64,000 nucleotides of DNA, from positions 70,139,022 to 70,203,021 of the forward strand of contig OV121081.1 of the NCBI GenBank assembly GCA_921293015.1, written 5' to 3'. The notes beneath the pieces were generated by a model, which had not been told where the DNA came from, did no database searches, and saw only the letters and a list, made by a program, of their open reading frames with translations. The stretch's first letter is position 1; the number at the start of each line of letters is the position of its first letter. Positions 49,288-61,200 of this stretch are shown here, piece by piece. This stretch comes from Phorcus lineatus (lineage: Eukaryota > Mollusca > Gastropoda > Trochida > Trochidae). Position numbers and translations under genes: made by a program.

Positions 49288-50870
49288 AGAGAGAATCCGA
49301 CAGGATAACAAAACTGGTGCTCGCCATTCCTTCAAACTTATCTGTAACAATTAAGATGACATACCTACATAAGTCCTTTCAATATATACTAAACATTAAA
49401 GGCAATAGTGCACAATAATATATTGTATATGAAAAGAATGAGCAGATAATGCATATCTCTCGATATTACTAACGATCCGCAATCAGATAATCACCTCGTA
49501 AGTATTTAACAAATATGTACGCATTCAGGTTCTGAAAGACCGGAAGTATTTAAAGTCTGAAGAGCGAAAAAGGCAGCCGCTATCTTATTCCGATAACAAT
49601 GCTTATATTATTTTCTTTTAATCGGTTAAGTTACAAGCTTGTTTTAATAAACAATAGTTCGTCCTTTGTTCTCAGTTCAGAGTGTAAGTAAATTCAAAAG
49701 CTGCACGCATTACTAGTTACTAGCAGTCATTCTTTTGTCCACATTTTTTAATTTTGACTACAGAGGGCATTTTTGTACATTTCAAGGTTAAAAATATTCA
49801 TGTAACATTCCAAAGTTACAAAACATTAATAAACACACACTTAACTATTAAATGATTATCGCACTAAATATTAGTGTATCATATGCCTTATTTGTAATTC
49901 ATTTCTCTATTTTTTAAAAACAAGGCTGTAATGCAACTGTATTATCCAAGTGAACGGTTAACTTGCTTTTCGTTTGATGAACATTCCTTAATGAAGTGTT
50001 CATTCCTATAGTTTTTATTCAGTCTGCAACTATTCTGATTTAAAACATTCAATCAAAAAGTCTTAACATTAATGCACTAACCATTGACTTATTAAGCATT
50101 CATGCATGTTATTAACTTTAATTTCTCAAATGTTTCGTTTATGAAGCACACGTAACTATTCACTCATAATTCTTGAATCAAGAATTCCTCACTGATACAG
50201 AAATTGTTTATTAAGCATTCATTTATAACACAGTCATTGATAATACTTCCATTGATATTTATCTAAAATAATAATTGAGGCTGATCGGGGTTTTTTTTAA
50301 ATTTCAATCTATTACACAAACTTAAAAAGGGCCCTAATAAGCAATACCAACCCATATGTCTTGTTGTGTCTTCTATAAATCAGTTTGCATAAAATTACGT
50401 TTGAGTCACTGGCGCATCAGTGTTCGATTTTCGATTTTAAAAAATCTCGATCTTTTCACTGTCTCTGTGCGATTAAGCAACAACATTTATGAAGTTTGAC
50501 ATATTTGACCCCCTTTAGAATGCTAGCTGAGTGTAGAATGTTTCATCTAAAATTTCTGTCTAATATACGTTCCGTCCTTTCCATGTATTTCTTGAGTGCT
50601 TTCAGATCTTTCCGGAAATGGAAATCTCTGGAAGCAACATAATCTTTATATCAAGGTCAGCTATTAAAACGTTTTCATTCAAAGATTAAGCTTCCTGGTC
50701 TCTAAATTAAACCTTGCGATAAGTTTTCTTCGCCATTGTTTTCCACTCTTATTGGATTTACAAGCCAGATCCAGTCTCAATTAAACTTCATTCAGTGCTC
50801 AGATTCAGTCAAGACAAGACTCATGTTATCAACTGCTGTTTGACCATGGACTTCGGTGTATATGTTTAGC
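49288..50870. other. intergenic, no recognisable feature
   Basis: AT-rich DNA leading to the 65-bp array; no coding or repeat signal supported. Confidence 0.4.
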
Positions 50871-52495
50871 TAGCCTATAACTCATTTGATACTATATTAC
50901 TTATTTATGTTAGTCTATATCGTATCCTTAATTTCTAGCCTATAACTCATTTGATACTATATTACCTATATTTGTTAGTCTATATCGTATCCTTAATTTC
51001 TAGCCTATAACTCATTTGATACTATATTACTTATTTATGTTAGTCTATATCGTATCCTTAATTTCTAGCCTATAACTCATTTGATACTATATTACTTATT
51101 TATGTTAGTCTATATCGTATCCTTAATTTCTAGCCTATAACTCATTTGATACTATATTACTTATTTATGTTAGTCTATATCGTATCCTTAATTTCTAGCC
51201 TATAACTCATTTGATACTATATTACTTATTTATGTTAGTCTATATCGTATCCTTAATTTCTAGCCTATAACTCATTTGATACTATATTACTTATTTATGT
51301 TAGTCTATATCGTATCCTTAATTTCTAGCCTATAACTCATTTGATACTATATTACTTATTTATGTTAGTCTATATCGTATCCTTAATTTCTAGCCTATAA
51401 CTCATTTGATACTATATTACTTATTTATGTTAGTTTATATCGTATCCTTAATTTCTAGCCTATAACTCATTTGATACTATATTACCTATTTATGTTAGTC
51501 TATATCGTATCCTTAATTTCTAGCCTATAACTCATTTGATACTATATTACCTATTTATGTTAGTCTATATCGTATCCTTAATTTCTAGCCTATAACTCAT
51601 TTGATACTATATTACTTATTTATGTTAGTCTATATCGTATCCTTAATTTCTAGCCTATAACTCATTTGATACTATATTACCTATTTATGTTAGTCTATAT
51701 CGTATCCTTAATTTCTAGCCTATAACTCATTTGATACTATATTACCTATTTATGTTAGTCTATATCGTATCCTTAATTTCTAGCCTATAACTCATTTGAT
51801 ACTATATTACCTATTTATGTTAGTCTATATCGTATCCTTAATTTCTAGCCTATAACTCATTTGATACTATATTACTTATTTATGTTAGTCTATATCGTAT
51901 CCTTAATTTCTAGCCTATAACTCATTTGATACTATATTACCTATTTATGTTAGTCTATATCGTATCCTTAATTTCTAGCCTATAACTCATTTGATACTAT
52001 ATTACTTATTTATGTTAGTCTATATCGTATCCTTAATTTCTAGCCTATAACTCATTTGATACTATATTACCTATTTATGTTAGTCTATATCGTATCCTTA
52101 ATTTCTAGCCTATAACTCATTTGATACTATATTACCTATTTATGTTAGTCTATATCGTATCCTTAATTTCTAGCCTATAACTCATTTGATACTATATTAC
52201 TTATTTATGTTAGTCTATATCGTATCCTTAATTTCTAGCCTATAACTCATTTGATACTATATTACTTATTTATGTTAGTCTATATCGTATCCTTAATTTC
52301 TAGCCTATAACTCATTTGATACTATATTACTTATTTATGTTAGTCTATATCGTATCCTTAATTTCTAGCCTATAACTCATTTGATACTATATTACCTATT
52401 TATGTTAGTCTATATCGTATCCTTAATTTCTAGCCTATAACTCATTTGATACTATATTACCTATTTATGTTAGTCTATATCGTATCCTTAATTTC
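50871..52495. repeat. 65-bp tandem array, exactly 25 copies
   Basis: The unit starts TAGCCTATAACTCATTTGAT and ends CGTATCCTTAATTTC; 25 x 65 = 1,625 bp with no length change anywhere. Almost the only variation is one T/C site after ATATTAC: C in copies 2, 10, 11, 13, 14, 15, 17, 19, 20, 24 and 25, T elsewhere. Copy 2 also differs in TATATTTG, and copy 9 has TAGTTTAT. Such uniformity means recent expansion or strong homogenisation. No protein frame spans it. Confidence 0.97.
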
Positions 52496-53262
52496 TTTTT
52501 ACTTTATTGTTTTTAAGAGTTTATTACATTCAAATGTGTGTTATACTTTGCTGGTTTGACTAGACATTTTCCTATTCACACGAAACGAAATCATGACAGA
52601 AGAAGAACAGGCATTCCTATATGTGGGATCGACTTCTTGCATAAGCCATTAATTCTAAAAACTCACTTATATAAGCATGTGCTAACTACTCATTACTTCA
52701 GTTATTTTTTAAGATCACACTTTAAGAGAAAACGCAGGTATAGAATTTATTTCAGACCATTAATTTATAAATACTTCTTTTTGAAAGCATTTATTTTCAG
52801 CTGTTGAAATTCATATTAAATTGAAAAATGGACTCTGAAATATTTTCTTTCTTAAAACCAAAGACGTGTATTCTTATATCATATTGAAGCTCGTGTCGTA
52901 TCTTATATAATGTACATCTCCTGTGTGTATCTATGACCTTTGTCCCTTGAATCATCCCTGAGTCATTTTTAAATGTTTGGTTGTAAAATTTCATAGTCAC
53001 GATTTCGATTTCCGTAAGGTTTAATCATAGATGTGTCTGTACAGCGAGAGGTAGGATGTGTCATATTTCGTTAGCATGGTTTGTGTTTATATTTATGGAC
53101 GTTGAAAGTATTTGACATGTCATGTATCTCATAACGCCATGCTATTTGCCGCATCAAATAAACGATATTTAAACGGAGTTCAGTTTATCTCGACATTTTG
53201 TATTATCATAATATCACACCTCCAGGAAGCAACTTTATTAACGCTATTGTTGACACTGCATC
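52496..53262. other. intergenic, no recognisable feature
   Basis: An 89-codon frame at 52538-52807 has no recognisable domain and is probably chance. Confidence 0.4.
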
Positions 53263-53382
53263 AGTGATCATCATCATCATAACCATCTTCTTCATCATCA
53301 TAATCACCATCTTCTTCATCATCTTCATCATCATAATCACCATCTTCTTCATCATCACAATCATCATCATCATCATCATTGG
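53263..53382. repeat. ATC/TTC microsatellite
   Basis: Interrupted runs of ATC with CTTCTTC and ATAATC imperfections. Frames of poly-Ile or poly-Met across it are artefacts of the repeat. Confidence 0.9.
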
Positions 53383-54137
53383 GTGTTTGTGTAGAAAGCG
53401 GTTACATCCCATATAAAGGAATATCATCCTCCAAGGTGTGAACAAGTTTCGGATAATAGTGAAAGCCTACGAAAGGTGTCCGACGGGTACCTGGCCTCAA
53501 GTAGAAAACGATCAAATGCAATGTTTTAATGTATTAATTCTACTCAACCTTCAGGAATTTGGTTCTGTGATATTTCAGTATGATGATCCCCATTTCCTCT
53601 GTCATCTTATATTGTTACCATCAAAAACTTCTAAATCGGCAATTGATGTGTAAAAATGTTTAATCAATCTTTTTGTAAGAAAAATCTCAAGTAAATATGA
53701 CAGTGGTGGCAGATACTGACTGGAATGCATTGTGGACGTTCATACAAACACGCGATTTAAACCACCATCAACCTATTAAAGCTTCGACTCTTATTCTTAT
53801 TTACCATAGCAGGTTCTTTGCGAGACTTACGTTATGACTTTATCATAAGGATTTCATTTATTGTATTGTTTTTACGTTCTCAGTCATGATACAAAGGGTT
53901 CAAACTCAATTATGAATGGTCTCACGGGTGCCAGTTCTCCACATAACATAAAGAACGCACAAACATGAATGTCTTAATACATCGATACACGTAAAGACCA
54001 AATTTGTTTGTCCTTCACAACAAACCACATCAAAATCTGAATCAAGCAATCCAAATGTTTTATCATTTATTGTGACATGAAATCATACCCTACTTCTATG
54101 ATTGTTTTTACCTTTAACTGACAAATTGCAAGGCATT
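53383..54137. other. intergenic, no recognisable feature
   Basis: No supported feature. Confidence 0.4.
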
Positions 54138-55134
54138 CTATATACAAGAGGTCTAAAGGGAAAGATAAGTATCGTTTTGTACTAAATTCAACAGATATTA
54201 TAACCCAATATGACATTATACTATATATAAGAGGTCTAAAGGGAAAGATAAGTATCGTTTTGTACTAAATTCAACAGATATTATAACCCAATATGACATG
54301 ATACTATATACAAGAGGTCTAAAGGGAAAGATAAGTATCGTTTTGTACTAAATTCAACAGATATTATACCCCAATATGACATGATACTATATACAAGAGG
54401 TCTAAAGGTAAAGATTTTATCGTTTGAACTAAATTCAACAGATATTATACCCCAATATGACATGATACTATATATAAGAGGTCTAAAGGTAAAGATTAGT
54501 ATCGTTTGTACTAAATTCAACAGATATTATACCCCAATATGACATGATACTTTATACAAGAGGTCTAAAGGGAAAGATAAGTATCGTTTTGTACTAAATT
54601 CAACAGATATTATACCCCAATATGACATGATACTATATACAAGAGGTCTAAAGGTAAAGATTAGTATCGTTTGTACTAAATTCAACAGATATTATAACCC
54701 AATATGACATGATACTATATACAAGAGGTCTAAAGGTAAAGATTAGTATCGTTTGTACTAAATTCAACAGATATTATAACCCAATATGACATGATACTAT
54801 ATATAAGAGGTCTAAAGGTAAAGATTAGTATCGTTTGTACTAAATTCAACAGATATTATACCCCAATATGACATGATACTTTATACAAGAGGTCTAAAGG
54901 TAAAGATTAGAATCGTTTGTACTAAATTCAACAGATATTATACCCCAATATGACATGATGCTATATACAAGAGGTCTAAAGGGAAAGATAAGTATCGTTT
55001 TGTACTAAATTCAACAGATATTATAACCCAATATGACATGATACTATATACAAGAGGCCTAAAGTAAAGATAAGTATTGTTTGTACAAAATTCAACAGAT
55101 ATTATACCCCAATAATACATGGTACTATATACAA
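54138..55134. repeat. 82-83-bp tandem array, 12 copies, two subtypes
   Basis: Copies are marked by GAGGTCTAAAG at 54148, 54231, 54314, 54397, 54478, 54560, 54643, 54725, 54807, 54889, 54971 and 55054 (last as GAGGCCTAAAG). Subtype A (GGGAAAGATAAGTATCGTTTTG, 83 bp) is copies 1-3, 6 and 11; subtype B (GGTAAAGATTAG..CGTTTG, 81-82 bp) is copies 4, 5 and 7-10; copy 12 is mixed. Unrelated in sequence to the 65-bp array 1.6 kb upstream. Confidence 0.95.
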
Positions 55135-55813
55135 AAGCATATTAACTACATGTGTAAAATCATGTGTTATGACTTTGCTAATAAGTCATCTAAAAGATAG
55201 GGAAAAAAGACAAAAAGAACATAGATTGGTTAGGCGTACGACTTATGAGACACCCCTCGTATCTCTCATCGCGGCGCCGAAGTATCCACCCATAACCACA
55301 AGGGTTAATTCGATCTACAGTCCCAGAATTTATAAATAATGCAAAGGTACATTATTCATCGCACGTTTATGGCGGGTATCCCTGTGCTGACAGCATGGTG
55401 TTTTTTACATACCTATATAGTGTCCATTCTGAATAGAGTAACGTGTTCTTTCGTCCTACTTACTCCGTTAAAGAGGCACTTGGTGTTTCTGAAACATACT
55501 AGCGTTCACACATGCGTAGATACTATCACTAGTGATAAAAGATTTGAAATATCACATACTCATCATCGAATGACACTTATTTGACAATTATTTCTTTTCA
55601 ATGAATATTGAAAAAACAAGACATTATATATGCATGTCGAGGCCGAAATCATATGACTTTGCAAACAAGTTCAGGTTTATAATGCCTATATAGTCCCAGC
55701 TCGTAAAATCATCTGAATAATTATATTTTTGCAATCATTGAAAATAATCAAAATTAGGGATGAATTGTTAATTAATTCAATCTTTTTGAAGCTATTATAT
55801 TGATTTATTTTTT
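55135..55813. other. intergenic, no recognisable feature
   Basis: No supported feature; short chance frame at 55339-55584. Confidence 0.4.
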
Positions 55814-55979
55814 TCAAAACAGATAGTTTTGCTCTACGGAGAACTTGCTTTAATTAAAAAGTTTTCTGTTACCTCTTAATTTGACGTGCTGTTGTTTTTT
55901 ATCAATATTTGACCGTTTTCTTATTTTTCTGATTTTGAATCAAAACAGATAGTTTTGCTCTACAGAGAACTTGCTTTAA
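55814..55979. repeat. 40-bp direct duplication, 126 bp apart
   Basis: TCAAAACAGATAGTTTTGCT followed by CTAC[GA]GAGAACTTGCTTTAA occurs at 55814-55853 and 55940-55979 with one difference. The second copy ends at the TTAA where a MITE begins. Confidence 0.85.
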
Positions 55980-56370
55980 AGAGCCACTCCGTGATTTTCA
56001 TAACATATTATTCACCTTTGATACGAACCTAAATGACATATGTTATGATATAAAATCAAAACATCTTAATTTTTCATGTCCAAAAAACATAAATATGGCA
56101 AATACTGGTTTTCCATGAAAATCTAAAAATAGCCTTATAAATGCACAGAGGCGGAGATCACACGTTCAGTTTACATGGATACTAGTTATATATATACTAC
56201 CTAACAAACACTATCAACTCCAAACTGTCCTCCTGGCTGTTTGACGCGCGCCACTGTCCGGTTTTCGATCATAATTGCGACTTTCTCCCTTCGTATTGTC
56301 ACTGTACAAAACCAATTATCTTTAAAATGATTCTTTTTGGTAACAGTCGATACTTCGCGATCAACTTAAT
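55980..56370 (+). mobile_element. MITE, AGAGCCACTC/TTAA family, copy 4
   Basis: Begins directly after TTAA (55976-55979) with AGAGCCACTCCGTGATTTTC, followed by the family blocks up to GGTAACAGTCGATACTTCGC. The right-hand inverted terminus is not found, so the copy is 3'-truncated or diverged. It is the best-preserved left half in the window. Confidence 0.78.
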
Positions 56371-57884
56371 ATTTTAACTGCACAATGTTTTTGACTGACC
56401 TGACGTGCACTTTTACATGCTCGTCGCGACTCTAGATGGTATGTTATGCATCTGTTGTCTCACTTGAATTAAATATTTTGACTATGTACCACTATGTACT
56501 ATGTATGTATTTGATAGTTCGCACTTTTCTGTAACTATTTAGAAAAACAGGTAGGCGGACGCAAGGATCTAGCATGGGTCTGCAAAACATTCTAAATAAA
56601 ATGATACTTAAAATGTTAAAAGAAAATCTTATATTTGGCCTGATTAATTGTTTCCATAAGGAAATAGATAGATGTTGGTGTTAAATATCACGTTTGACTT
56701 TAGCGATAGGGGGATTGTATACATGTGCAAGAATGCTCTTGTCGTACCACTAAAACATTATGTTGGGGGAGTAATCATTGTTTGTTATATCGGCGTGTCA
56801 ATATTACGTCTACGATTTCCTTTATCTGTTTTGATACACGATTATTTGTGTATTCAACATATAAAACAAAAGATTATCAAATAACACAACATAATCTATT
56901 GTACCAAAGAGCTTGCTTCAGTCCTTGAAACGCATTAAAAAGAAATTAATTATCATACTTCCGGTGCAGTGACTCCTCCCTTTTTAATATGTCGGCTGCA
57001 TGAATTTCTTGCTCCAAAAGAGAAGTGGTGGCCTCTCAAACTGGTAATTTCGCCACTTCCTCTTACAACATCGATGAGCTCACTTGAACTTTAACCAATA
57101 ACACCCTATCGTTCAATTGAATGTTTAATATATTTCGGAAATGTTTTTGTTTAAAAGATTTAGTTGTTTTAACGCCAATGAAATCATGTGGTCACAACCT
57201 AAGGTTTGTTCTTTGTGATTTTTCATTATTTGACAGGGCCACATACTAGATTAATTTATATGGAATTTTACTTGTTATTATTGTTTTGTTTTAAACCTTG
57301 TGTTACAGTTAATGGATCATGTCCTATGACAAGAAAGAGTGCGAATGGTTGCCTCATTTCGGAATGTATACCATCAGTGATCAACACTGAATGACTCACT
57401 AGCCCCTCCACTTTTCATTTCTTGGTATCGTTTTCCGGGCATCTCAAACATTAGTTTTGTTGATGACACAAATTACTGCTCTGATTGGTCTGCTTTTAAG
57501 TTTTACCTTGCAAAATGTGATTTTGACTTTGGTATTCGTGAAATTATAACTTATCACATAACAGGTCATGTGTGATGTAAGAAGAAATGCTTTTTGTAAT
57601 AAACCCTTATGATAATCATAACTCATCTTTGTTTAAAAAACAGCTATTACTATGGTGTCTATCTTCAGTGTATTGATACCTAATTGGTGCTTTCATTTGA
57701 CAATATGAACACCTTTTTGTATATTTGAAATGAGATCAAACTTGTTCGATGATGCCCAGTCTGCTACATTTGCTTTTCATATTGATACATTTCTACAGCT
57801 ACTAATCAATAAATTTGCTAAAAACAATTGTATAGGTCTAGTTTAAAGAATTGTTAAAGAGTGTCATATTCTTTTTCTTTTCAG
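56371..57884. other. region upstream of the clavesin-like gene
   Basis: No coding sequence recognised. A candidate promoter and leader exon at 56957-57043 is listed separately. ~57060-57884 would be leader intron under that model. Confidence 0.35.
56957..57043 (+). promoter_or_regulatory. candidate promoter/first non-coding exon of the clavesin-like gene
   Basis: ACTTCCGG at 56957-56964 is an ETS-type site common at TATA-less promoters. It is followed by less AT-rich sequence and a donor-like CTG|GTAATT with the exon ending at 57043, which could splice to the acceptor at 57885. No transcript evidence; offered only as a possibility. Confidence 0.2.
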
Positions 57885-58130
57885 CCATCATCCGTTTTAG
57901 AATTACATCAGTTAGTGACAAAAAAAATGGAACCATATTGGTTGCCAAGAATTTACTGATCTTTTTATTTAGTGATATATTAGCATTTCACAGTGTTCCA
58001 AGTATTATTAGGATCTTATTCAAGAAATTGAATCTCCAAAAGATCTCTACCATATGGGTTGACTGATTTTGTGTCTGATATGTTGAAGGTGGGGCCAGAT
58101 TCCTCAGACCTGCCTGCACTTATGGTTGAC
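57885..58130 (+). promoter_or_regulatory. probable 5' leader of the clavesin-like gene with two uORFs
   Basis: A strong acceptor (ATTCTTTTTCTTTTCAG, ending 57884) would open an exon continuous with coding exon 1. Within it lie a ten-codon uORF (ATG 57927, stop 57957-57959) and a minimal uORF ATG-GGT-TGA (58054-58062). Both end before the main starts, so they could lower or gate translation. If transcription begins downstream of 57929 the first uORF would not exist. Confidence 0.45.
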
Positions 58131-58263
58131 ATGGCTGAATATGGCTGGGGTCTTCCAGAGGAGTTGATCCGTAAAGCACGCCATGAGTTGCAGGAGGTAG
58201 CAGAGAAACGCCAGGAATGTGTCACCGCCGTGCAGGAACAGATCATCACTAGACCTGACATTA
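58131..58263 (+). CDS. CLVS: clavesin-like gene, coding exon 1
   Basis: Encodes residues 1-44 plus the first base of codon 45: start of the CRAL-TRIO N-terminal helices ([22 protein letters not shown]). The donor ATTA|GTGAGT is near consensus; it leaves phase 1. The open frame extends upstream to a stop at 58029. Confidence 0.85.
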
Positions 58264-61200
58264 GTGAGTTTTTACACAAAACAATCATTGTTTATTAGCA
58301 AATAGGGAAACAAAATTAAAGGACATATTCATCATGTTCACTATATTGCATTTTATTATGTCTTTTTTTCTATGATCTATTCTAACTGTGATGGCAAATA
58401 GCTAGTTTCTGTTGGAATTTAGTTCTCTTGCTTTGTTCGAATAAACAACTTAAGTATGGAATGTTATGAATTGTAATCATGTCACATAAAAAGACAGTTG
58501 CACCTATATTACTTTTGAATTATCAACTTTCAATTGCAATGGCCTATGATGACTATTTTGTTTATTTACCTCAATAGAAAGTACATAGAATTTTTCTATC
58601 CTGTCAAATCATTAAGAGTTTTAAACATTACTGATTACATGTGAAGTATACAAAATGTAAAAGTTGCCAGATGAAGAATCAGTAATAGCAAATCTTTATC
58701 ATTTCAGAATTCTTGAGAGAAGATGAAAGCTTCATAATTCGATTCCTACGGGCAAGAAAGTTCAATACTGATGAAGCATTCAGGACATATGCTCGATACT
58801 TTGAATATCGACAGAACAATCCCAACCTGTTTAAGAGGTTTCAGGCCTCAGAGCCTGGTGTTAAGGAGGCTTTATACGATGGACTGCCGGGTGTCTTGCC
58901 AGAACCAGATGTGTTTGGTCGGCAAGTTTTGGTGCTGTACTCTGCCAACTGGGACAATACGAGATACGGGCTTGCTGCAATATATAGGGCCATTCTCCTG
59001 ACACTGGAGAAACTCATTGATAGAGACGAAGTGCAGATAAATGGTTTTGTGGTTGTGGTGGACTGGAGCCAGTTTACTTTCAAGCAGTCAACATGGTTGA
59101 ATCCTAAAATACTTAAACTCATGATTGAAGGTCTTCAAGTAAGTTTCACATGTATAATTAATCTTAGTTCTCCAGTAACGTTAATAAATTGAGGTAGTCA
59201 TTTTAGTAATAAGGTAACATTTATTCATTCCTTATCACAGAAACAAACATTATCCTTTAACTAAAGTAACTTTGTTTAACACAACAAACCATCAAATATG
59301 CAATACAAAACCTCAATTTGTTGGTCAAATTATTCGGGAAATTAACAGTATAATGGATCCCTCTAATTCAACTAGATTATGAGGGTATTACAATTATTAT
59401 TTGCATCCACATTTTTATTAAGTCAAATGCATACCCTTTTTCATTGTGACAGTATTCACTTTTGCTTGGATGAATAATCTTAAACAATGTTGAGCTTCAT
59501 TTATTGATAATTGTAGCTTAGGGAACTGATCATAATGAATAAATGGAACCATCCATGCATTGGTTATCGGTGAAACATCTATAAGAAGTTATGACACTTT
59601 CTTTACTTTGGTACAGTTTTTTACTGGTAAGACTTCTTAAGTGATTCATTTCCACAACAAGGGTAAATGTTCAGCATATTTGGCATAAAGTATTTTTATC
59701 AATGAAGTATTTTAATGATCTATGATTGATTGAATTCACAAAGTGATTATTCATGATTATGTTATTGGTCTATCACTAGGGAAATGTATTTGAAAGGGCC
59801 AACACTCCAGATAATTAAACAGAAAGAGTAAAACATGATTAAGTACATGGCATATGAGATGTTGATAGGAAATAGACATTAGTTTCCAATTTTCTGAAAC
59901 AAGTTACCTCATTCTTGCAATGTTCATCTGTCTAATTTTTAAATCTTTCATTGCAGGATTGCTTTCCGGCCAGATTTGCTGCGATCCATTTTGTCAATCA
60001 GCCCTGGTACATCGAAGCTATTTTCAAAATGTTGAGACCATTTCTGAAAGAAAAGAATCGTAACAAGGTAAACTAACGATGGATTTAGATATATATTCAT
60101 AAGTGACTTTTTTTCCCTGCAATCAATTTTAAAGAGATAATGGAGGGCAGAAACCTTCAAAAACAAGGTTGTCAATTAGAAACTTGAAAGAGGCTGCATA
60201 TTTATCAGCATGTTTGCATTGTCTCCTACATGATAAGTGTGCATCAATACAAAACACATTTGGCTATATAATAATCAGGATATTTATATCATGAGGTGCA
60301 TGATACATCGGTGTATCACCATAAGGGACAATATATCCTGAAAATATAACAAAATTTGTTTGAAAGCAGACAAAGCTTTTATTCTATTTTAGCAATTTCA
60401 GTGTTTATACAAATGGAAAATAAATAATATTTCTGATATCTTTTTGCAATTTTAAAGATTTTGAAATTACTATTCATGTAATGTTTTTGACAGGTTGGTA
60501 GTTAAGAAATAACATTATTTTTTTATTTCTTGTGATATTTCTTTCATAAACTGTAGAAAGTCAGAATATGTATTTTATGGTTACCATGGTAACTTGATGA
60601 AGATCATCTCGCAGGTTCCATGATATATCATCTCGCCTAATAAAACTGAATTTTTTATATATCTTCTCTGCACTAAGGCCAGGATACACAAGTCTAATAT
60701 TTATGCATGAAAAGAGGAACGTCAAATTACTTCAAATATAGATATGTAAGAGAACAAAGTGTTCAAAATTGGTACATTTCGTAAGATAACTTTAAGTGAC
60801 ATTGCCTGTCATGAATAATACATGCCATTTAGAAACTGAAGAAATGTAACATTGTTCTTTTGTAGATAACACTACTTGTATTAGTAAAAATTCTTGTACT
60901 TTTTGGGGTTGATTCTCTGCGGGATTCAAACCTACACAAGAGTCATCCAACACTGCTGGTTCAACTGTAAAAGTTTTTGCATATCGTATATCTATATTGC
61001 AATATGGAAAGAGGAGCGACCTCCATCCTTACTTATAATTCAGACACTGTTGGAATTTAAAAGCAATTGCCACATTTAACCACTGGATGTGTTTATTTGC
61101 TTCTTTCAGTCCCTAATTTGCATCATGTATGCAAATTTTTAAATATTTCCTGTCAAATTTTGTTTGCTTATACCTCAAAGACTTATTGTTCAAATGTAAA

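Noticed and set aside
50871-52495. Possible CRISPR-like array
   Set aside because: Units are contiguous copies with no variable spacers, in an animal genome.
52538-52807. 89-codon basic frame after the 65-bp array
   Set aside because: No domain, strong AT bias in codons, no splice context.
53206-53445. Poly-Met and poly-Ile frames on both strands
   Set aside because: Direct readings of the ATC-type microsatellite.
58016-58288. 90-codon minus-strand frame opposite clavesin exon 1
   Set aside because: Shadow of a real coding exon on the other strand, which has splice sites and family similarity.
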